A stretch of 64,000 nucleotides of DNA, from contig OZ245051.1 of assembly GCA_965224515.1 (NCBI GenBank), forward strand, positions 1,364,001-1,428,000. Direction: 5' to 3'. Below the pieces are notes generated by a model. It made no database searches, was not told where the DNA came from, and saw only the letters and a list, made by a program, of their open reading frames with translations. The stretch is from Sedimenticola_A sp040506425. Lineage in GTDB: Bacteria > Pseudomonadota > Gammaproteobacteria > Chromatiales > Chromatiaceae. This document shows, piece after piece, positions 27,701-35,664 of this stretch. The position numbers and the translations under genes are program-made. How positions within the stretch are numbered: the stretch's first letter is position 1; each line of letters opens with the position of its first letter.

Positions 27701-29287
27701 GGTGACCGTTTGCGCCAGGATATTGTGCTGCCCATGCGTGGAAAGTACGTGGATCACACCACCTTTGCCAAGGCCTACCTGGCCGACCACACGCTCTATC
27801 ACAGTCGTGAGCATAATCCGGCACAAAAACACCTGGGGAATTTCAGCCGTTCCGACTACTCTGGTGCTAAACGTGTGACCAAGACCCTGAGTTATCAGCA
27901 TGTCGCAACAAAGAAGTATTACCAGGCGGCCAAGGTCTACGCCATTCCCGGTCAGACCTTCAAGGTCACCCGTCTTGATGATGGTCCTGCCTACGTGGGT
28001 GTGAAACTGAATAGCCTGCGCGACAACACCTATGGCCCATTCGCCCGCTATAGCGACGGCTGGGACAGACCAACAACGGTGACGACCAAACGATTTGGCG
28101 TTGGCAGGGGAGAGACCATTACGCTCACCTCACCCATTGGTGGCCCAATCCAGTACTTTGTGAAGGGTAACAACGGCAAGGATATCCAGCTCAAGTTTGA
28201 AAATGTGGGTGAGCATCCTGTCTATGACGGTCCGGAATCACTGGAGAAGTTTAAAGCGGCAATGGATGCCAACGAGTATGACTGGGTTGAGGTGGTACTG
28301 CCCAACTTTGTTTTGCACACCACCAGAGAGAAGATGCTGGCCAGCCTGAACAGTATGACCATAGAGCGAATGGTGGAGATGATCTGGCAATACAACCATG
28401 CGGATCTGCTCAATCTTGCTGGTCGTAGCGGTCCAGGACTGAGTCCTTCACCTGGCGTGGCCAAGTTCTGTGCTGATCACGATTGGAATTGCGTCAATAA
28501 AGAGACCGGTGGCAATGTGCAGCATGTGAACTCTGATCGTCCCAGCTGTGGTATCGCCTGCTCGGGTAACCCCTTCGATATGGCCAAGCCCTACCATCCG
28601 CTACGTTGGGGCACTATGCATGAGCTTGGGCATAATCTGCAGAGTGGCACATTCCAGATCTACGGTGCCACCGGTGAGGTGATGAACAATATCTTCCCCG
28701 TACACGCAAAACGTAGCCATAAAATTGAGACCACTGGCACCTATCCCATTAACGATGACTCCAGGGACAAGGCGGCCTATAGAGATCTGCAGGCGGCCTT
28801 CAATGCGGCTGATCCCAAGGCTGAGGCAAAATCCCTGGTCTGGGAGAAGCACTTCAATAGCCGCTTGCCCTTCTATCTGCAGATGGCCCTCAACAACAGT
28901 GACGTGGCGCACCTGGGTGATAGCGGCTGGGATGTATGGCCGTTACTTTACAAGCGCAAAGGTCAGGTTGGTGGAGCAGCAAAGGATGAAACCACCTGGC
29001 AGGCGAAAAAAGCCAATCTTGGTCTCTCTCTCTATTCACGAGAAGAGGCCGGCAAGATCGGCAGTATCGACTTTATGTTGACCGGCCTCTCATTCATTAC
29101 CAAGCGTGACCAGCGTCCCTTTTTCGATATGTGGGGGCTTGATTACAGTGACAAGGCTTCGCAGCAGGTAGCAAGCTTCGGTTATACGGCCGCACCCAAG
29201 CGTTATGTGGTGCGTGGATTCGATGCGCCGATGGGTGGTATCGCGTTGCCAGTTGATGGGAAGTCCACATGGCCGGCTGCATACTGA
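24788..29287 (+). CDS. FN3-M60 zinc metallopeptidase (SslE/ImpA-like)
   Basis: 1,499 residues: signal peptide, the family head (to ~300), six FN3 domains (~305-850), then an M60-type peptidase. The zinc motif is H1278-E-L-G-H1282 with E1297 fourteen residues further, fitting HExxH(8-28)E. Upstream, the phrases AIPGQTFKV, GETITLTSPIGGPIQ and NEYDWVEV are typical of the SslE/YghJ and ImpA branch, which cleaves mucin-type O-glycoproteins. The substrate here is inferred from the family. The protein shares leader, head and FN3 with the cytochrome copies but has neither heme motif nor DUF1501 partner. It probably acts outside the cell; SslE itself leaves by type II secretion. Confidence 0.88.
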   Translation: MENRHSILRRGRMHKRLTTAVFTALYVAGSGLSYSSESALPLGFGGLSAGHEWVSTQQRTAEDTAVILGTPSNNDAEPGVTEIGVKDEQLQIRFREWGYLDGKHSEEQIGWLIAKPGTYKSDDGTIVEVGRVTIPKHEGVKRDWIRFAFKNNFPKRPHLFVTPQQSQGDAAFVVRAKKLKSDGFSVAAFEQEANGKAHAREESVAYLAIYAPIKKGTVDLGYGPVPFEIKKQRVRMSAEAFGRQLKVEEEQSKDEETKHTRVTASVMLIDGQHLFAQDVSGRGGNTFAFRYTMDQLSISTLKVVESRTDSIDLAWNPAAGKEAEKVVSYQVLRDDVPVTTTADMHYTDAGLASDTTYQYKVNGLNAEGRVIVSSAVVKASTGKEEEKPVELSAPRGLEGAAEGSGWIELSWQAPEKGAAIAYKVYRDGTLVATTAESRHSDKGLGASTTYRYHVVAIDDKGNMSAVSNTASVTTIDSVDSTPPTVPLLLSTAAATDSVSLSWQASTDNAGVTGYEVRRNGAVVARVEGQSYQDDGLESATVYSYQVRAYDAAGNYSGAATATAVTEVAPDTEAPSQPAQLKATATTDAVQLGWKASSDNKGVSGYEVSRNGTVIATVQNTSYKDTGLKASTGYSYQVLAVDAAGNKSSAASVNAKTAEAPDTQAPSQPTQLKATATTSTVQLNWKASSDNKGVSGYEVIKNDAVIAKVQGNGYKDAGLKASTGYSYQVRAYDAAGNRSSAATVSVTTSEAPDTQAPSVPANMTAQANNTLGVINISWAAAIDNKGVVAYEVRRDGQVLASTADTTYRDDTVQRDRAYRYSVVALDAAENRSSASTEASAKLAKVDSGPVNPDLEQALATGNVAYTASNEQLIEPALAEITRIRQQGEAESNNQLYKPENLDKLQALLIGIRDNNFKLDWTTERYGKYNKYFVEHLKSISEVALEQLGKLDRGSSSIFPSESNRLEKLLILLGDRLRQDIVLPMRGKYVDHTTFAKAYLADHTLYHSREHNPAQKHLGNFSRSDYSGAKRVTKTLSYQHVATKKYYQAAKVYAIPGQTFKVTRLDDGPAYVGVKLNSLRDNTYGPFARYSDGWDRPTTVTTKRFGVGRGETITLTSPIGGPIQYFVKGNNGKDIQLKFENVGEHPVYDGPESLEKFKAAMDANEYDWVEVVLPNFVLHTTREKMLASLNSMTIERMVEMIWQYNHADLLNLAGRSGPGLSPSPGVAKFCADHDWNCVNKETGGNVQHVNSDRPSCGIACSGNPFDMAKPYHPLRWGTMHELGHNLQSGTFQIYGATGEVMNNIFPVHAKRSHKIETTGTYPINDDSRDKAAYRDLQAAFNAADPKAEAKSLVWEKHFNSRLPFYLQMALNNSDVAHLGDSGWDVWPLLYKRKGQVGGAAKDETTWQAKKANLGLSLYSREEAGKIGSIDFMLTGLSFITKRDQRPFFDMWGLDYSDKASQQVASFGYTAAPKRYVVRGFDAPMGGIALPVDGKSTWPAAY

Positions 29288-29444
29288 TCTGTATAGAGAA
29301 GACTAGTGTAGAAAGGTAAGCAGAGTCTCGGATGTTGACTTACTTCACAAAGTGGTATGTCGCTTTTTGAGTCAACTCACAAAACAGTGCTCCTCCAGGC
29401 CGTAAGCTGTTAAGCAATTAACTGGAAAACTGTTGGAGAGTTTG

Positions 29445-30212
29445 ATGGCATCTATAAAGCTGATGTCCACTGGCCTGATCGCAATCGTTGCGGCAGTTGG
29501 TGTTGTTTACTGGTACCAAACCGCGGAGCCCGGACCGTCCGGGGTGGCGGATGATGATCGGCCTGATGTAGTGGCTGATGAGAAGCAGATCGCTCCTGCC
29601 TCTGTTGAGAATCGGCAGCGCAATCCGTTTTCGCCCGGGTCAGATAAATTCGAATCAACAGGTGGTGAACAGGTTGCGTTTGCTCTAGATGATACGCCGT
29701 CAAGTATGCCGGGCCAGTCTGACCCGTTTGATGGGCTTCCAGAAGGTGAGCCGGAAATTGAGATAAGTTCTGAAGCGATCTCACTCTGGCAAGCCGCCCA
29801 GGACAATGCATCTCAGGATGGTGTTCTGTCAGATGTCAATGCACAACCGGTCAGGCTTATGCCTGGCGCACTTGATGCTGTTCAGGTCGGCCAATCCATG
29901 GTTTTTCACGTTCCACAAGAGAATCTGGATTATGAGGGGGTGATAGAGACTACTCATAACATGCTGGATGGAGAAGCAATGGTGTGGTCAGGGACGCTGA
30001 GTGACGGGGGGGATTACGCCCAGTTTACGATAACGCGAAACACAGGCGGCACAGATGTGATGCTGGCTACCGGTACCAATGTCTACCATATCGAATTGAA
30101 TAACCACACTGGATACGGATCGGTGATCGATGATCGTGAACTCTACCGTTTTCGCCAGGGAGTGGACACGCTTGTGCCGGAGTCTGATGCTGCCCCGCTG
30201 GTAGCCAATTAA
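29445..30212 (+). CDS. Membrane-anchored protein with protease-propeptide-like domain
   Basis: 256 residues from the ATG at 29445, chosen because GGAGAG lies just before it. A single N-terminal membrane segment (LMSTGLIAIVAAVGVVYW) is followed by an acidic, probably disordered stretch and a C-terminal domain (about 145-240) with the pattern VGQSM..HVPQ, a WSGTL strand, and VYHIELNN. That pattern resembles the N-terminal propeptide of M72/M12-like secreted proteases, which are normally part of the protease chain. The protease gene next door (21 bp downstream) has no such domain. I infer a detached propeptide acting as chaperone or inhibitor; this is not proven. A paralogue lies at 32162. Confidence 0.6.
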   Translation: MASIKLMSTGLIAIVAAVGVVYWYQTAEPGPSGVADDDRPDVVADEKQIAPASVENRQRNPFSPGSDKFESTGGEQVAFALDDTPSSMPGQSDPFDGLPEGEPEIEISSEAISLWQAAQDNASQDGVLSDVNAQPVRLMPGALDAVQVGQSMVFHVPQENLDYEGVIETTHNMLDGEAMVWSGTLSDGGDYAQFTITRNTGGTDVMLATGTNVYHIELNNHTGYGSVIDDRELYRFRQGVDTLVPESDAAPLVAN

Positions 30213-30233
30213 TCTGATCTTATGGAGTTGATC

Positions 30234-31694
30234 ATGAGTAGAAAAACGTTAATGAAGTATGGGGTTCTGTGTGCGGGGTTGGCTGCAGTAGCGGGTCCGG
30301 CGTCAGCCATGACAACTGTCGATGTCATGGTGCTGTATGACAAAACACTGGAGAGTAAGCGAGTTGCGCCGAGTCTTAGAGCTGCAACCATGGTTGCCTA
30401 TGCCAATACGGCATTGGAGAACAGCAAGGCAGGTCATCGTTATCGTCTTGTACATACAGAAGCGATCAGTTTACCTGCAGTTACACAGACCGACAGTACT
30501 GCGCTGCGTGCTTTGACAAACAGTCCCGAGGCAGCTGAACTAAGAAAACAGTATGGCGCCGATATGGTTGCCATGATCACGCCGCCTAAAAAATACTGTG
30601 GTGTCGGATGGATGGGGCGAGGCAGTAATGGAACGCTCCAGTCCAGCAGCAAGTACGGTCATTCCGTGGTGAACTATTACTGCACTTCATCCTTCGGACA
30701 CGAACTTGGGCATAATCTGGGCCTTGGCCACTCCCCGCGTCAAAACAGTCAGGGTGGTGTGTATAAGTGGGGGCGCGGGCATGGTGTCGATAATCTGTTT
30801 GTTACCATGATGGCCTACACCTCTGCCTATGGCGCAGGCAGGCTGCCCTATTTCTCGACACCGGCTGTACACGACTGCAAAGGTGAACCCTGTGGTGTTC
30901 CTGTGAGCAGGTCAAATGGTGCCGATTCAACCCGTGCAATGAACGGTGTTACCCCAACAGTTGCTGCCTGGATGCCTACCAAGGTTATAGATGGGAATGG
31001 AAACAACCAGGGTGGAAGTTCCGGAAGTGGTAATACGGGCGGAACCACGGGCGGAACCACGGGCGGAACCACGGGCGGAACCACGGGCGGAACCACGGGC
31101 GGAACCACGGGCGGAACCACGGGCGGAACCACGGGCGGAACCACGGGCGGAACCACGGGCGGAACCACGGGCGGAACCACGGGCGGAACAAGTGGTGGGA
31201 CCACCGCAATCTCCTCCAATCTCATCAGTAACGGAAGCCTGGAAAGTCTGGCGGGTTGGACTGTGGGGAATGGCAGCGCGGAGCTGAAGCTCTCTGGAGA
31301 GTCCGTTGATGGTAATCACAGTCTGCTGGTAAATCAGCGCAGCAAGGCCCGCAAACAGCGCTCTGGAGCGCTGGCGGATGTGGGGGCGCTTGATGTCACG
31401 GGAACCTACCAGTTCTCCGCCTGGCTGCGGCTTGATGATTCATCGGTGAAATCGAGACGTAATGGCGTTGCCTTTCTGCTGGTTAAGTCCAAGAACGGGA
31501 AAACATACAGGCAGCGCCTGGGTAAACTGTCAGTGGTCAAAGGCCAGTGGACCAATATGAAGAACCCGTCCTTTAAGTTGAAACGAAAAATTGCATCCAA
31601 AGGCATCGACAGTGCGCAGCTGTTCATCTATACAGGTGGCAGAGATGATTTCCTGCTGGATGCTGTCGAATTGAAGGTCAAGTCCGCCGGCTGA
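30234..31694 (+). CDS. Secreted metzincin protease, M72 (peptidyl-Asp)-like, with C-terminal binding domain
   Basis: 486 residues from the ATG at 30234 (GGAG at 30224-30227). A signal peptide ends at ASA; the catalytic domain (~25-250) has the metzincin zinc motif H156-E-L-G-H160-NLGLG-H166 and a Met-turn at TMMAY. The sequence resembles peptidyl-Asp metalloendopeptidase (M72) and reprolysin-like bacterial enzymes. A linker of 13 TGGT units follows, then a ~150-residue C-terminal domain starting NLISNGSLESLAGW, typical of carbohydrate-binding modules of the CBM4/9 or galactose-binding type. Mature enzymes of this group usually carry an N-terminal propeptide; here it is absent and may be supplied by the upstream gene. 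Confidence 0.82.
   Translation: MSRKTLMKYGVLCAGLAAVAGPASAMTTVDVMVLYDKTLESKRVAPSLRAATMVAYANTALENSKAGHRYRLVHTEAISLPAVTQTDSTALRALTNSPEAAELRKQYGADMVAMITPPKKYCGVGWMGRGSNGTLQSSSKYGHSVVNYYCTSSFGHELGHNLGLGHSPRQNSQGGVYKWGRGHGVDNLFVTMMAYTSAYGAGRLPYFSTPAVHDCKGEPCGVPVSRSNGADSTRAMNGVTPTVAAWMPTKVIDGNGNNQGGSSGSGNTGGTTGGTTGGTTGGTTGGTTGGTTGGTTGGTTGGTTGGTTGGTTGGTTGGTSGGTTAISSNLISNGSLESLAGWTVGNGSAELKLSGESVDGNHSLLVNQRSKARKQRSGALADVGALDVTGTYQFSAWLRLDDSSVKSRRNGVAFLLVKSKNGKTYRQRLGKLSVVKGQWTNMKNPSFKLKRKIASKGIDSAQLFIYTGGRDDFLLDAVELKVKSAG
31035..31190 (+). repeat. 12-bp tandem repeat, 13 units (TGGT linker)
   Basis: Thirteen copies of ACGGGCGGAACC, perfect except the last base of the final unit, encode (TGGT)13 between the protease and its binding domain. 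The unit keeps the frame, so copy number changes would only alter linker length. Confidence 0.95.
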
Positions 31695-32161
31695 TCTCTC
31701 TTTACAGGCTTTACCAACAGCCCGGTTCGGATTGACGTTTTTGCTGATCCGGGCTGGGTTAAATCTATTTAATCCTCAATCTCCATTCTCAAAATTTCCC
31801 TTCATCTCTGTTCTGAATAAGCCCATCGGAACGGCTTAACACGTTATTTGCGAACCACTACTTTATTAAGTAACGACAGGGTTCGCATTTCTATCAGTTG
31901 ACTAACCACTAGTTTGGTGAGCTTTGTTCCTGAATGGAAAATGATTGTCAGTAAATACCAGCCTGCTGGTCTGTTGAGACTTGAGCCGAATTGATTGGTC
32001 CATCCGTCAAATAAGGTACTGATAATGAATAAACGATGCTGGGAAGCAATCACGCGCACTGCGCTGACGCGGCAGCTGTTATCCGGATCACGGCCCCCCA
32101 GGTCGGTGGTATTCGTTGAGTTCAGGAAAAGCAGGGCTTCTGGAAAAAGTGGGAGAGGTGA
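31695..32161. other. Intergenic stretch of 467 bp
   Basis: No gene is supported. CAGCCCGG (31719-31726) and CCGGGCTG lower down (to 31755) could form a hairpin after the protease gene, without a T tract. The rest is AT-richer and could hold the promoter of the gene at 32162, but no clear boxes were recognised. Confidence 0.4.
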
Positions 32162-32890
32162 ATGAATAAGCGATGGGTCTTGGCAGTGGCTGCGGTGATT
32201 GTTGCAACGGCTGTGCTCTATGTGTCGATGAATAGCTCTGTTGAGGAGGCACCGGAGGTTTCTTTACCGACACCGTTGGTGCCTGCCGGGGAGAAGGCTC
32301 GGCTGGGTGTCGTCATGAATGATCCGGGGCAGGCTGTGGAGTATCCGGCAGCAGTCGCAGTCGAGGAAGTTGATGGTATGGCGGAGCAAACGGATTCAGT
32401 GCCGGAGTTCATGTCGCCGACTCCCGGAGGGTTTGCCCTGGGATTTGATTCAACACCCCGAGGTGAGCCTGTTCGCCTTTGGGAGCCTGCGGCCGCCGGT
32501 GATACTCCAGATCATTTTGCGTCTGATATGCATTTGGAAACCATCCTGGCCGATCCGCAACAGATGGGTTCCATCTCCATTGGCCAGACCCTCGAGCTTC
32601 CAATACCCCAGGAGGGGAAGGTCTACCAGGCCATGATCATGGAATCGGGCAGCCTGCTTAACGGGGCGGTGAAGACCTGGATGGGCTCCTTCGATTCCAA
32701 TGGCCATGTTGGCACTTTGACCCTGGTCAGGGGGGAGGGATTGACGGTTGCCTCCCTGGCGACTGATGACACTGTGTACAGTATTGAGATAGACAACGAA
32801 ACCGGTCTTGGTCATGTGTTGGATGAGAAGGAGCAGGCGGCCTATTACGACAATGATGTGATTGCCGTTTCGATCGAGGAGGGTGACTGA
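32162..32890 (+). CDS. Membrane-anchored propeptide-like protein, paralogue
   Basis: 242 residues, a paralogue of the product of 29445. An N-terminal membrane segment (WVLAVAAVIVATAVLYV) precedes a low-complexity region and a C-terminal domain with IGQTLELPIPQEGK, the WMGSF strand and VYSIEIDNETGLGHVLDE, matching the other copy strand by strand. A good GGGAGAGGTG ribosome site precedes the ATG. Unlike its paralogue it is not beside a protease but is coupled to a TPR gene (TGATG overlap). It may inhibit or assist the same or another exported protease; this is inference from similarity alone. Confidence 0.55.
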   Translation: MNKRWVLAVAAVIVATAVLYVSMNSSVEEAPEVSLPTPLVPAGEKARLGVVMNDPGQAVEYPAAVAVEEVDGMAEQTDSVPEFMSPTPGGFALGFDSTPRGEPVRLWEPAAAGDTPDHFASDMHLETILADPQQMGSISIGQTLELPIPQEGKVYQAMIMESGSLLNGAVKTWMGSFDSNGHVGTLTLVRGEGLTVASLATDDTVYSIEIDNETGLGHVLDEKEQAAYYDNDVIAVSIEEGD

Positions 32891-33777
32891 TGATTGAGTG
32901 GTTGAGTACTTCGTTGGATGGCTTTATGAGATATGCGGTTTTGCTGTTGCTGGCCTTATTGTCACTTTCGGCGAATGCCCATTCCGGTCTGCACGAACGT
33001 ATTCAGCTAAGCTCTGAGGCGATCGAGCAGAGTCCGGATAATCCCAGGCCCTGGGTCAGGCGTGCTTATCTCCATGCAGAGCAGGGTGATTGGCAGATGG
33101 CCTTCGATGACCTTGATAAGGCTGAAGCGCGGGTAAAGGATGGAGGTAGCATGGCTCTGCATCGGGCCGCATTTCAGTATAAGAGAGCCAGCGATACGGA
33201 GGGCTGGCGTAAAACGGCCCACCTGGAGAGCGCAAGGAGGGAGTTGGATGAGTACCTGCAGCATCATGCCACTGATTCCACGGCCTATCTTCTTCACGCC
33301 AGGGTGGCGCGTGATCTTGGCAGCTTCGATCTTGCCGCAGAAAATTTCGACAAGGCGATCTCTCTCAGTGTTCGTGAAGAGGCTGTTATCTATCTTGAGC
33401 GGGCAGAAGTATTGATTAACTCTGATCGGGCAGATGAGGCCTTGGTTGGGCTTCGCGAGGGTATAAAGCGTATGGGAGCTCCGCTGTTTCTGTTGCGCAA
33501 GGCGATAGAGCTGGAGGTGGGGCTTGGTCAGCCTGAGGAAGCTCTTGCATTGTATGAATTGTTACCTGAGGAGATCAGGTCTTCGCCTGACGAACTGATG
33601 CATAAGGGAGACCTGTTGAAACTTGCCGGCCGGGATAAAGAGGCGGTTTTGGCATACTGTCGGGCAAGGACTGAGTTGAGTGCTTTTCCTGATTGGAGAC
33701 TCCGTCAGCCGGCCTACTCCAGCCTTGGAAAGGAGTTGAGCAAGCGGCACGATTCGGCCTGTATCGTCAGTCACTGA
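32890..33777 (+). CDS. Exported TPR protein
   Basis: 295 residues. The start ATG overlaps the previous stop by one base and has GAGGAGGG before it. A signal peptide or anchor (RYAVLLLLALLSLSANA, ~15-31) is followed by tetratricopeptide repeats covering most of the protein (RPWVRRAYLHAEQGDWQMAF, then AYLLHARVARDLGSFDLA, and further repeats). TPR proteins are protein-interaction scaffolds. The coupling to the propeptide-like gene suggests joint action in the periplasm, perhaps in secretion or quality control of the large exported proteins, but no direct evidence exists here. Confidence 0.7.
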   Translation: MIEWLSTSLDGFMRYAVLLLLALLSLSANAHSGLHERIQLSSEAIEQSPDNPRPWVRRAYLHAEQGDWQMAFDDLDKAEARVKDGGSMALHRAAFQYKRASDTEGWRKTAHLESARRELDEYLQHHATDSTAYLLHARVARDLGSFDLAAENFDKAISLSVREEAVIYLERAEVLINSDRADEALVGLREGIKRMGAPLFLLRKAIELEVGLGQPEEALALYELLPEEIRSSPDELMHKGDLLKLAGRDKEAVLAYCRARTELSAFPDWRLRQPAYSSLGKELSKRHDSACIVSH

Positions 33778-33780
33778 GGG

Positions 33781-34212
33781 TTAACCTGCAGAAGGGAGCA
33801 GCGGCAGCAGCACGGCATAGCGTAGCCCCTTGCCAATAGTAATGAACAGCAGGGCCGGCAACAGGCGGATGCCACCCCAGCCTGCTGCCAGGCAGAGTGG
33901 ATCCCCGATTACCGGCAACCATGAGAGCAGCAACAGGGGGCTGCCGAAGCGTTCAATTCTCTGCTGTGCCTTTTTGTGCTCGGGCTTGTGCAGTCCACGG
34001 TTCGGGTAACGGCGCAGCAGCCACCAGCCTATGCCCCAACTGGTGAGCCCTCCCAATGTGTTTCCAAGTGTGGCGGTACTCCAGAGGGCGAGTAAGGGGG
34101 CCGATGACTCAATGGCGGTATAGCCCAGAACAGCTTCAGAGCCACCCGGTAGCAGGGTCGATGCAAGAAAGCTGCTGGAGAAGAGGGTCCATAAAGCAAA
34201 TGACTCGCTCAT
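33781..34212 (-). CDS. YqaA family small membrane protein (DedA/SNARE-associated type)
   Basis: 143 residues, largely hydrophobic with about four membrane segments. The sequence LPGGSEAVLGY and GNTLGG..SWGIGWWL near the N-terminus is typical of YqaA, a short relative of DedA membrane proteins, whose larger members are linked to lipid scrambling or membrane homeostasis. The start overlaps the stop of the methyltransferase gene by 4 bases (ATGA), so it is translationally coupled as last gene of a three-gene operon. It converges with the TPR gene, leaving only 3 bp between the stop codons. Confidence 0.75.
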   Translation of the reverse strand: MSESFALWTLFSSSFLASTLLPGGSEAVLGYTAIESSAPLLALWSTATLGNTLGGLTSWGIGWWLLRRYPNRGLHKPEHKKAQQRIERFGSPLLLLSWLPVIGDPLCLAAGWGGIRLLPALLFITIGKGLRYAVLLPLLPSAG

Positions 34213-35141
34213 CTGCGCCTTATCCGCCAGCAGTGGTGGGGCTTGCGGCGTTTGAAGTCTTCCGGTTGTGTCTGTCCTGATATATCTTCCGTTAGCGTGA
34301 ACTTTTCCAGGGCCGGGTCGAGCTTGAACCGTCGCAGGTTGTTTGAAAAGAAGAGCTCACCGCCGGGGCTCAGGATGTCCAGGCAGCCCTGAATAAGGCG
34401 CATGTGATCACGCTGAACATCAAGCACCTCGTCCATCATCTTGGAGTTCGAGAAGCTGGGTGGGTCCATAACGATCAGGTCGAACTTCTCGTTCTTGTTC
34501 TTCGCCTTGCTCAGGAAACTGAAAACATCGGCCCTGATCAGCTGATGCTTTTTCAGGTTCATGCCGTTGAGTTCGAAGTTGCGCTTCGACCACTTCTGGT
34601 AGGTGTTGGAGAGATCGACAGTGACCGAGGATGATGCGCCGCCGTCAGCGGCATAGACGGTGAAGCTGGCGGTGTAGGCGAAGAGATTGAGAAAGCGTTT
34701 TCCCGCTGATTGATCGCGCACCATGGCGCGGGTCTGGCGATGATCGAGGAACAGGCCTGTGTCCAGGTAGCGCTCCAGGTTGGCCAGGAACTTCAGGCCG
34801 CCCTCATGGACGACGAAATCACCGCTTCGTTTGCCGCTCTTTTCATATTGGGAGAGCCCCCTCTGGCGCTCCCTGGTTTTGAATACGATGTTTTCCGGTG
34901 GAATTTCCAGTGCGCCACCAATGGCTTCCGAGAGCAAACCGGTCTCGTCCGCAAATGAGTTTTCCGGTTTGGCGAACTCCTGCAGATGTATCCGCCCCTC
35001 GTACCAGTCCAGGGCCAGGGGGAACTCCGGTATATCCCTGTCATAAAGCCGGTAGCAGCTGATGCCCCTGCGCTTGGCCCACTTGTTCAGGTGGCGTGCA
35101 TTCTTTTTCAGCCGGTTGATGAAGGGGGTGAAATCGGTCAT
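34209..35141 (-). CDS. Class I SAM-dependent methyltransferase, RlmK-like
   Basis: 310 residues from the ATG at 35141, chosen because it overlaps the DUF423 stop as ATGA. A longer frame upstream has no support. It resembles the C-terminal RlmK half of RlmKL and the RlmI family: NLFAYTASFTVYAA.GGA is the SAM-binding motif I, VTVDLS is motif II, and DPPSFSNS is motif IV. Enzymes of this group methylate 23S rRNA bases (RlmK makes m7G2069). The stand-alone form lacks the THUMP and RlmL parts. Function as a rRNA methylase is likely; the exact target base is inferred. Confidence 0.8.
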   Translation of the reverse strand: MTDFTPFINRLKKNARHLNKWAKRRGISCYRLYDRDIPEFPLALDWYEGRIHLQEFAKPENSFADETGLLSEAIGGALEIPPENIVFKTRERQRGLSQYEKSGKRSGDFVVHEGGLKFLANLERYLDTGLFLDHRQTRAMVRDQSAGKRFLNLFAYTASFTVYAADGGASSSVTVDLSNTYQKWSKRNFELNGMNLKKHQLIRADVFSFLSKAKNKNEKFDLIVMDPPSFSNSKMMDEVLDVQRDHMRLIQGCLDILSPGGELFFSNNLRRFKLDPALEKFTLTEDISGQTQPEDFKRRKPHHCWRIRRR

Positions 35142-35554
35142 CTCCGCTCCATCTGCCAAAAGGCGATGAGCAGGCTTCCCCAGCCCATCAAAAAGAGAAG
35201 ACCGCCCATGGGGGTGATCATTCCCAGGGGCCGGGAGCCGACGGTTGCCAGCAGGTAGAGGCTGCCGGAGAAGAGGATGATGCCTGTAAAGAATAACCAT
35301 CCGGCCCGTTTCAGCCAGGATGAGCCCACATGAAATGCAAGTAGTCCGACGACCAGCAGGGCGAGGGCGTGGATGCCCTGGTACTGCACCCCGGTCTGGA
35401 ATACGTCGTAGTGATAACTGCTCACCTGCCCGCGGATGGCGTGTGCGCCAAAGGCCCCGAGGGCAACTGTCAGAAAGCCGTTCAGTGCGCCCAGGATCAG
35501 AAATAGTCTTGCCATGGATTTGTCGGACCGGTCAATTATCGGGTGGGTCATCAT
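35138..35554 (-). CDS. DUF423 family membrane protein (YgdD-like)
   Basis: 138 residues from the first ATG; an internal ATG at 35515 (MARLFLILGALNGF) is the more usual family start and gives 125 residues. Four hydrophobic segments and the GALNGFLTVALGAFGAHA motif identify DUF423, small inner-membrane proteins of unknown role. First gene of the coupled operon with the methyltransferase and YqaA-like genes. A REP-like hairpin lies just upstream at 35579. Confidence 0.82.
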   Translation of the reverse strand: MMTHPIIDRSDKSMARLFLILGALNGFLTVALGAFGAHAIRGQVSSYHYDVFQTGVQYQGIHALALLVVGLLAFHVGSSWLKRAGWLFFTGIILFSGSLYLLATVGSRPLGMITPMGGLLFLMGWGSLLIAFWQMERR

Positions 35555-35578
35555 AGCCTTGGTGTCTGTCGAGCAATT

Positions 35579-35624
35579 GTAGGTCGGGCTTCAGCCCGAC
35601 AGGTCGGCCTGAAGGCTGACCTAC
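35579..35624. repeat. REP-like GTAGGTCGG hairpin
   Basis: GTAGGTCGGGCTTCAGCCCG, then a second inverted unit ending in CTAC. Two adjacent hairpins with GTAGG/CCTAC ends. The same design recurs at 24192, 53316, 62433 and 63862. Typical of REP or BIME-type extragenic repeats. Confidence 0.8.
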
Positions 35625-35664
35625 GGATTAACATGGAGTTTTTATGGCCAGTACGGCACCGAAT

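Noticed and set aside
1..29287. Polyketide or non-ribosomal megasynthase
   Set aside because: The giant frames are FN3-rich exported proteins with heme motifs; no carrier, condensation or ketosynthase motifs are present.
30848..31319. Antisense and shifted frames across the 12-bp repeat
   Set aside because: The repeat length is a multiple of three, so all frames stay open without coding meaning.
35141..35300. N-terminal extension of the RlmK-like methyltransferase
   Set aside because: It overlaps the DUF423 coding region, while the ATG at 35141 forms a normal ATGA overlap with the DUF423 stop and matches family length.
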